A stretch of DNA of 6,533 bases, taken from the NCBI GenBank assembly GCA_011391855.1, contig JAABPT010000083.1:1-6533 (forward strand), given 5' to 3'. A program made the translations under genes and the position numbers. Below the pieces are notes generated by a model. The model was not told where the DNA came from. It searched no databases and was given only the letters and a program-made list of their open reading frames with translations. Source of the stretch: Burkholderiales bacterium (GTDB taxonomy: Bacteria; Pseudomonadota; Gammaproteobacteria; Burkholderiales; Burkholderiaceae_C). Each line of letters begins with the position of its first letter. The first letter of the stretch is position 1. Of the stretch, positions 1 through 4,221 are shown piece by piece.

Positions 1-533
1 AAGAGCGGCACGGCGTTCTTGCTGAGGTCGATGCCGTAGTAGTCCAGCCGCCACAGCAGCGGCGCGATGGCCACATCGAGCATGCTGAAGTCGTCGCCCA
101 GCATGTACTTGTTCTTCAGGAAGATCGGCGCCAGCTGCGTGAGCCGGTCGCGGATCTGGTCGCGCGCCTTCTCCAGCTGCTTCTCGGTGGCCTTGACACT
201 GCGGCCTTCGAGCAGGTTGACGTTGCTGAACAGTTCCTTCTCGAAATTGAACAGGAACAGCCGCACGCGGGCGCGCGCCACCGGGTCGCCCGGCATCAGC
301 TGCGGGTGCGGAAAACGCTCGTCGATGTACTCGTTGATGATGTGGCTCTCGTACAGGATGAGGTCGCGCTCCACCAGGATGGGCACCTCGTTGTACGGGT
401 TCATCAGCGCAATGTCTTCGGGCTTGGCGAAGATGTCGACGTCGCGGATCTCGAAGTCCATGCCCTTCTCGAACAGCACGAAGCGGCAGCGGTGCGAATA
501 GGGGCAGGTCGTTCCGGAATAAAGCACCATCAT
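1..533 (-). CDS. sspA: Stringent starvation protein A (SspA), 3' end missing
   Basis: The first 177 codons read MMVLYSGTTCPYSHRCRFVL at the N-terminus and match SspA, a GST-fold protein that binds RNA polymerase and alters transcription during starvation and acid stress (known from E. coli). Residues 1-80 form the thioredoxin-like domain, with the cis-Pro region EVPILVERD near 49-57 and ESHII at 62-66. FPHP at 74-77 matches the conserved surface pocket of E. coli SspA. The all-helical C-terminal domain begins near 85, and APLLWRLDYYGID at 157-169 is typical. The family is about 200-210 residues long, so some 25-30 are cut off at the window edge. Two adjacent ATGs (533 and 530) can start the protein. 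I chose the first, since a weak AAGGG lies 8 bases upstream of it. The gene follows petABC in the same direction but behind a strong terminator. Unlike E. coli SspA it has a CPYS thiol motif at 10-13. The GST fold is certain, and the SspA assignment rests on FPHP and context. Confidence 0.93.
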   Translation of the reverse strand, partial: MMVLYSGTTCPYSHRCRFVLFEKGMDFEIRDVDIFAKPEDIALMNPYNEVPILVERDLILYESHIINEYIDERFPHPQLMPGDPVARARVRLFLFNFEKELFSNVNLLEGRSVKATEKQLEKARDQIRDRLTQLAPIFLKNKYMLGDDFSMLDVAIAPLLWRLDYYGIDLSKNAVPL

Positions 534-574
534 GGCGTCAGCCCTTGGTTCAGGTGGGGCGCAGGCGGCCCCGG

Positions 575-614
575 AAAAACAACAAACGCAGCGGGCCGGT
601 CGGACCCCGCTGCG
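575..614 (-). terminator. Intrinsic terminator of the petABC operon
   Basis: Read leftward, a perfect 9-bp stem (CGCAGCGGG at 614-606 on the minus strand, paired with bases 595-587) encloses a 10-base loop. It is followed at once by TTTGTTGTTTTT (586-575). A GC-rich stem plus U-rich tail is the classic Rho-independent arrangement. It lies about 40 bases past the petC stop and 42 bases before the sspA start. On the plus strand the A-rich run comes before the stem, so it works only leftward. The rest of the 120-bp petC-sspA gap shows no good sigma70 promoter. Confidence 0.88.
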
Positions 615-653
615 CTCATGCGCCCGACCGTTCGGCCGGGAGCGTGCCGGACA

Positions 654-1460
654 CTACTTGATGTCCTTCCAATACGACGCGTTCAGGCGCCAGGCGATGA
701 CGGTGAAGACCGCCAGGAAGAGCAGCACCCAAACACCCAGGCGCACGCGGCTGTTCTGGTTGGGTTCGCTCATCCACTGCAGGAAGGCCACCAGGTCGGC
801 CATGGCCAGGTTGTATTCCTCCGGGCTCAGGGTGCCGGGGGTGATCTGCTCGAAACCCTTGAAGACGTGCACCGTCTTGGCCGGGTCGTGCGGGTCTTTC
901 TCGTCGGCGTAGATGGCGCGCTGCTGGCCCTGCAATTCCCACAGCACGTGCGGCATGCCCACGTTCGGGAAGGCCAGGTTGTTCCAGCCGGTGATCTTGG
1001 TTTCGTCGCGGTAGTAGGTGCGCAGGTAGGTGTAGATGTAGTCGGCACCGCTGCCCTGCCCCACCGCCGAGCGCGAGCGCGCCACCAGCGTCAGGTCGGG
1101 CGGAAGGGCGCCGAACCACTCCTTGGCGTCCTTGGCGTCCAGCGCCACTTTCATGGTGTCGCCCACCTTGGCGCCAGTGAAGACCAGGTTGTCCTTGATC
1201 TGCTGCTCGGTCAGGCCGATGTCGCGCAACCGGTTGTAGCGCATGAAGGCCGCCTGGTGGCAGTTCAGGCAGTAATTGACGAACAGCTTGGCGCCGTTCT
1301 GCAGCGCGGCCATGTCGGTGACGCGCTTGTCGGGGAACTTGTCCCAGGCGATGCCGCCGCCGGCGGCCAGTGCCGGTGACAGCAGGGCCGACAGGGACAG
1401 GGTGAGCGCCGCGCCCAGCGCCACGACGAGCTTGCGGATCAGGCTTTTCATGATGGTCAT
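654..1460 (-). CDS. petC: Cytochrome c1 subunit of the bc1 complex
   Basis: This 268-residue protein is the c-type heme subunit of complex III. It takes electrons from the Rieske cluster and passes them to a periplasmic soluble or membrane-bound cytochrome c. A cleavable signal peptide spans about 1-33 (basic MKSLIRK, then a hydrophobic core, ending ALA before AGGG). The heme attachment site is CLNCH at 64-68. NVGMPHVLWE near 166-175 carries the likely sixth ligand M169. A single C-terminal membrane anchor lies at about 238-258 (GVWVLLFLAVFTVIAW), leaving the heme domain in the periplasm. Length is normal for a proteobacterial cytochrome c1. The start is either ATG 1460 or ATG 1451, three codons later. 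I chose 1460 because GGGC lies about 10 bases upstream, while 1451 has no Shine-Dalgarno at all. The frame stays open upstream into petB, but that extension is antisense-free chance coding in the wrong frame. It starts 17 bases after petB, which suggests translational coupling. Confidence 0.96.
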   Translation of the reverse strand: MTIMKSLIRKLVVALGAALTLSLSALLSPALAAGGGIAWDKFPDKRVTDMAALQNGAKLFVNYCLNCHQAAFMRYNRLRDIGLTEQQIKDNLVFTGAKVGDTMKVALDAKDAKEWFGALPPDLTLVARSRSAVGQGSGADYIYTYLRTYYRDETKITGWNNLAFPNVGMPHVLWELQGQQRAIYADEKDPHDPAKTVHVFKGFEQITPGTLSPEEYNLAMADLVAFLQWMSEPNQNSRVRLGVWVLLFLAVFTVIAWRLNASYWKDIK

Positions 1461-1477
1461 TCGGCTGTTGCCCGGGC

Positions 1478-2881
1478 TCAATGCGGCTTGAAGGTCACGC
1501 GGTCGGGCACGGCTTTGAATTCGCCGATGCGGCTCCACCACGGCATGAGCAGGAAGAAGCCGAAGTAGAACATGGTGCCCACCTGCGAGATCAGGGTGCC
1601 GACGGCCGACGGCGGCTTCATGCCCAGGTAGCCGAGCACGAAGAAATTGACGACAAAGATGCCATACAGGATCTTGTTCCAGCTCGGCCGATAGCGGATC
1701 GACTTGACCGGGCTGCGGTCCAGCCACGGCAGCGGAATCAGCACCATCACCGCCACGCCCATCACCACCACGCCCCAGAACTTGGCGTCGAAGAGCTTGA
1801 GCGCGGCAATCACGGCCACGGCGCCAACCAGCACCGCCACCTTCCACTTGCCGGCCAGGCCGCCCTTGAGCACGGCCAGCACCGCGGCCAGCGCCACCAC
1901 TGCGGCGAAGACGTTGACCATGGGGTCGGTCACGGCGCGCAGCATCGAGTAGTAGGGCGTGAAGTACCAGACCGGTGCAATGTGCGCCGGTGTCTGCAGC
2001 GGGTCGGCCGGGATGAAGTTGTTGTACTCGAGGAAGTAGCCGCCCATCTCGGGTGCGAAGAAGATGATGGCGCTGAAGATCAGCAGGAAGACGCTGATGC
2101 CGATGAGGTCGTGGATGGTGTAGTACGGGTGGAAGGGAATGCCGTCGAGAGGGATGCCGGTCTTGGGGTCCTTCTTGGCCTTGATCTCCACGCCGTCGGG
2201 GTTGTTCGAACCCACCTCGTGCAGCGCAATGATGTGCGCCACCACCAGGCCCAGCAGCACCAGCGGCACGGCAATGACGTGGAAGCTGAAGAAGCGGTTG
2301 AGCGTGGCGTCGCCCACCACGTAGTCGCCGCGGATCAGCAGCGAGAGGTCTTCACCGATGAACGGGATGGCCGCGAACAGGTTGATGATGACCTGCGCGC
2401 CCCAGTAGCTCATCTGGCCCCAGGGCAGCAGGTAGCCCATGAAGGCCTCGGCCATCAGGCACAGGAAGATGGCGCAGCCGAAGATCCAGATCAGTTCGCG
2501 CGGCTTCTGGTAGCTGCCGTAGATCATGCCGCGCCACATGTGCAGGTACACGACGATGAAGAACGCGCTGGCGCCGGTGGAATGCATGTAGCGGATGAGC
2601 CAGCCCCAGGGCACGTCGCGCATGATGTATTCCACCGAGGCGAAGGCCAGCGCCGCGTCGGGCTTGTAGTGCATCACCAGGAAGATGCCCGTGATGATCT
2701 GCATCACAAGCACCAACAGTGCCAGCGAGCCGAAGAAATACCAGAAGTTCTGCGCCTTGGGCGCGTAGTACTCCGACAGGTGCTCGGTGTAGAGCTTGGT
2801 GGCCGGGAACCGGTTGTCCACCCATGTCATGAGCTGCTGGGCCATCGGCGCGCCGGCAGGTGCTTGCTTGAATTCAGCCAT
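1478..2881 (-). CDS. petB: Cytochrome b subunit of the bc1 complex
   Basis: This 467-residue integral membrane protein carries both b hemes and forms the Qo and Qi quinone sites. Hydrophobic segments fit helices A (about 43-70), B (92-120), C (130-152), D (197-222), E (258-277), F (367-385), G (403-421) and H (434-449). Heme ligands are H100 and H114 in helix B and H201 and H216 in helix D; the second pair has 14 intervening residues rather than 13. The Qo motif is PVWY at 303-306, not the PEWY of mitochondria. LPWLDRSPVKS at 384-394 is a conserved stretch of the C-terminal half. Two additional hydrophobic stretches (about 322-338 and 346-362) between the Qo loop and helix F make it longer than typical alphaproteobacterial cytochrome b. 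The start ATG has GAGG (2887-2890, minus strand) five bases upstream. petA ends 47 bases before it and petC begins 17 bases after it, so the genes form one operon. Confidence 0.98.
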   Translation of the reverse strand: MAEFKQAPAGAPMAQQLMTWVDNRFPATKLYTEHLSEYYAPKAQNFWYFFGSLALLVLVMQIITGIFLVMHYKPDAALAFASVEYIMRDVPWGWLIRYMHSTGASAFFIVVYLHMWRGMIYGSYQKPRELIWIFGCAIFLCLMAEAFMGYLLPWGQMSYWGAQVIINLFAAIPFIGEDLSLLIRGDYVVGDATLNRFFSFHVIAVPLVLLGLVVAHIIALHEVGSNNPDGVEIKAKKDPKTGIPLDGIPFHPYYTIHDLIGISVFLLIFSAIIFFAPEMGGYFLEYNNFIPADPLQTPAHIAPVWYFTPYYSMLRAVTDPMVNVFAAVVALAAVLAVLKGGLAGKWKVAVLVGAVAVIAALKLFDAKFWGVVVMGVAVMVLIPLPWLDRSPVKSIRYRPSWNKILYGIFVVNFFVLGYLGMKPPSAVGTLISQVGTMFYFGFFLLMPWWSRIGEFKAVPDRVTFKPH

Positions 2882-2928
2882 GTTGACCTCGGTCGTACTG
2901 CGAATGTCGGGTGGGCCGGTTGCTGGGC

Positions 2929-3549
2929 TCAGGCCTTCTTGTCCTCACCGATCAGCAGAACGGTGTCGGAAACGTACATGTGCGGCGGGACTTCCAGGTT
3001 GTCCGGCGCGGGCTTGTTCTTGAACACGCGGCCGGCGACGTCGAAGGTTGAGCCGTGGCAGGGGCACAAAAAGCCGCCGGCCCAGTCGTCTGGCAGCGAG
3101 GGCTGCGCCCCGGGAGTGAGCTTGTCGCTGGGCGAGCAGCCCAGATGCGAGCAGATGCCGACGCCGACGAAGAACTCTTCCTTGATCGAACGGTGCGCGT
3201 TCTTGGCGTAGTCGGGCGTGGGGTACTGCTTGCGGTCTGAATTGGGGTCGGCCAGCTGCGGCTCCACCGTCTTCAGCGTGGCCAGTTGCTCGGGCGTGCG
3301 GCGCAGGATCCACACCGGCTTGCCGCGCCATTCGACGGTGAGCTTTTCCCCCGGCTGGATGGCGCTGATGTCCACCTGCACCGGGGCCCCTGCGGCGCGT
3401 GCGCGCTCTGAGGGCGCGAAGGAGCTGATGAAGGGCACGGCAACCGCCGCGCCGCCCACGGCCCCGGCGCCACAGGCGATGACGATCCAGTTGCGTCGGT
3501 CCGGGTCCATGCCGGGTTCGAAGGCAGCCCCGCTCGTAACGTCGGTCAT
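2929..3549 (-). CDS. petA: Rieske [2Fe-2S] iron-sulfur subunit of the bc1 complex
   Basis: This 206-residue protein takes the first electron from quinol at the Qo site and hands it to cytochrome c1. One N-terminal membrane anchor (about 21-44, WIVIACGAGAVGGAAVAVPF) follows an Arg pair at 18-19. That resembles a Tat signal-anchor, the known export route for Rieske proteins. The soluble cluster domain holds box I CSHLGC at 133-138 and box II CPCHGS at 162-167. C133 and C162 with H135 and H165 would bind the cluster, while C138 and C164 would form the stabilising disulfide. The length is normal for proteobacterial PetA. The frame is open further upstream to an ATG at 3675, but ATG 3549 is correct: it has a strong AGAGGA six bases-scale upstream and gives the expected N-terminus. 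It is the first gene of the leftward petABC operon. Confidence 0.97.
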   Translation of the reverse strand: MTDVTSGAAFEPGMDPDRRNWIVIACGAGAVGGAAVAVPFISSFAPSERARAAGAPVQVDISAIQPGEKLTVEWRGKPVWILRRTPEQLATLKTVEPQLADPNSDRKQYPTPDYAKNAHRSIKEEFFVGVGICSHLGCSPSDKLTPGAQPSLPDDWAGGFLCPCHGSTFDVAGRVFKNKPAPDNLEVPPHMYVSDTVLLIGEDKKA

Positions 3550-3554
3550 GAATT

Positions 3555-3560
3555 TCCTCT
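3555..3560 (-). promoter_or_regulatory. Ribosome binding site that fixes the petA start
   Basis: On the minus strand AGAGGA is followed by AATTC and then the ATG at 3549, a near-ideal Shine-Dalgarno and spacing. It decides for the 206-residue Rieske protein over the longer reading that begins at 3675. Confidence 0.85.
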
Positions 3561-3589
3561 GGGTAGGGGGTGATTCGGGACAACCTGGG

Positions 3590-3595
3590 ATTCTA
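3590..3595 (-). promoter_or_regulatory. Candidate -10 box of the petABC promoter
   Basis: The minus strand reads TAGAAT here, five of six matches to the sigma70 consensus TATAAT. It would give a leader of roughly 33 bases before the petA start, long enough to include the AGAGGA ribosome binding site. No good TTGACA-like -35 box sits 16-18 bases upstream (the sequence there is CGTCTC-like). The call is therefore a candidate that may need an activator. Confidence 0.45.
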
Positions 3596-3636
3596 GCCGA
3601 GCCGCCTGACGCGAGACGCTCCCTGCCCGCGGCCCA

Positions 3637-3646
3637 CTGCCGGCAG
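3637..3646. promoter_or_regulatory. 10-bp palindrome in the petA-mscL intergenic region
   Basis: CTGCCGGCAG is perfectly self-complementary and lies about 42 bp upstream of the petA candidate -10 box and 86 bp from the mscL start. The position would suit an operator, but short GC palindromes arise easily in such GC-rich DNA. I recognise no regulator for it. Confidence 0.2.
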
Positions 3647-3696
3647 CCGGTCGCTGCAACCAGGCGCCCGGGCAAGAAACAGCCTCAACCCGGGAC

Positions 3697-3702
3697 TATC
3701 AT
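3697..3702 (+). promoter_or_regulatory. Weak candidate -10 box for mscL
   Basis: TATCAT lies in a locally AT-richer patch (3695-3716) of otherwise GC-rich DNA, about 30 bases before the mscL ATG. The hexamer 17 bases upstream (AAGAAA, 3674-3679) is a poor -35. This is the best-placed hexamer I can see on this strand, not a firm promoter. Confidence 0.3.
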
Positions 3703-3719
3703 GAATATCTCTTAAAGAC

Positions 3720-3723
3720 GGAG
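3720..3723 (+). promoter_or_regulatory. Ribosome binding site of mscL
   Basis: GGAG lies 8 bases before the ATG at 3732, within GACGGAGTCAACAAC. It supports the chosen mscL start. Confidence 0.75.
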
Positions 3724-3731
3724 TCAACAAC

Positions 3732-4145
3732 ATGAGTTTCGGGTCTGAGTTCAAGGAGTTCGCACTCAAGGGCAACGTGATGGATCTCGCCGTTGGCGTG
3801 ATCATCGGTGGCGCGTTCGGCAAGATCGTGGACTCGGTCGTCGGCGACCTCATCATGCCCGTGGTGAGCCGAATCTTCGGCGGCCTGGACTTTTCCTCGT
3901 ACTACATCGGTCTGGCCGGTCAGGCCGCGGGTCTGCCGTTGGTCGAGGCGAAGAAGGCCGGCGCCGTGCTGGCCTACGGCAACTTCATCACCATCGCCAT
4001 CAACTTCATCATCCTGGCGCTCATCATCTTCCTGATGGTCAAGCAGATGAACCGCCTGAAGCGCGAGGCCCCCGCGGCGCCGCCGGCACCGACACCCGAA
4101 GACGTGCTGCTCCTGCGCGAAATCCGCGATTCGTTGAAGAAGTAG
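3732..4145 (+). CDS. mscL: Large-conductance mechanosensitive channel MscL
   Basis: This 137-residue inner-membrane channel opens under high membrane tension and releases solutes during hypo-osmotic shock. The N-terminal amphipathic helix (SFGSEFKEFALKGN, 2-15) leads into the pore-lining helix TM1. The signature GNVMDLAVGVIIGGAFGKIV (14-33) is nearly identical to E. coli MscL and includes the pore-constriction residues L19 and V23 and the helix-packing glycines G22 and G26. A periplasmic loop follows (about 46-78), then TM2 (about 84-103). A charged and Ala/Pro-rich linker comes next, and the cytoplasmic bundle helix EDVLLLREIRDSLKK (123-137) ends the protein. The protein is full length for the family. 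It points away from petA across a 182-bp divergent region, so the two are unlikely to share an operon. A DUF1631 gene follows after 76 bp and may be co-transcribed, since I see no convincing terminator between them. Confidence 0.98.
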   Translation: MSFGSEFKEFALKGNVMDLAVGVIIGGAFGKIVDSVVGDLIMPVVSRIFGGLDFSSYYIGLAGQAAGLPLVEAKKAGAVLAYGNFITIAINFIILALIIFLMVKQMNRLKREAPAAPPAPTPEDVLLLREIRDSLKK

Positions 4146-4221
4146 CGACAGGCCCGCCAGGGCCTTCGCCGGGCCGGTCCCGGGGTGGCATGCCGCATAC
4201 TCGGTGGCCGCCTGCGCACCC

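Noticed and set aside
306..1379. A 357-codon open frame on the plus strand across sspA, the terminator and petC.
   Set aside because: It is antisense to two recognised genes and reads straight through the operon terminator; no domain is visible.
1461..1847. An in-frame upstream extension of petC to 397 residues.
   Set aside because: It overlaps the end of petB in another frame and would bury the signal peptide of cytochrome c1 in the middle of the protein. The ATG at 1460 gives the normal N-terminus.
1481..3211. A 576-codon open frame on the plus strand antisense to petB and petA.
   Set aside because: The product is rich in His, Gln, Asp and Val with no domain, typical of the antisense frame of GC-rich genes. 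petB and petA on the other strand are unmistakable.
3550..3675. An in-frame upstream extension of petA to 248 residues.
   Set aside because: The added residues are not Rieske-like, they would cover the likely promoter, and the AGAGGA site points to the ATG at 3549.
4151..4190. GC-rich inverted repeats after mscL (GGCCCG with CGGGCC, and CCGGG with CCCGG), considered as a terminator.
   Set aside because: The stems are only 5-6 bp and no T-run follows; the gap looks like ordinary GC-rich spacer, so I do not call an intrinsic terminator.
4196..4201. CATACT as a -10 box for the DUF1631 gene.
   Set aside because: Only four of six consensus matches, no -35 partner, and it would leave a leader of about 14 bases with no ribosome binding site.
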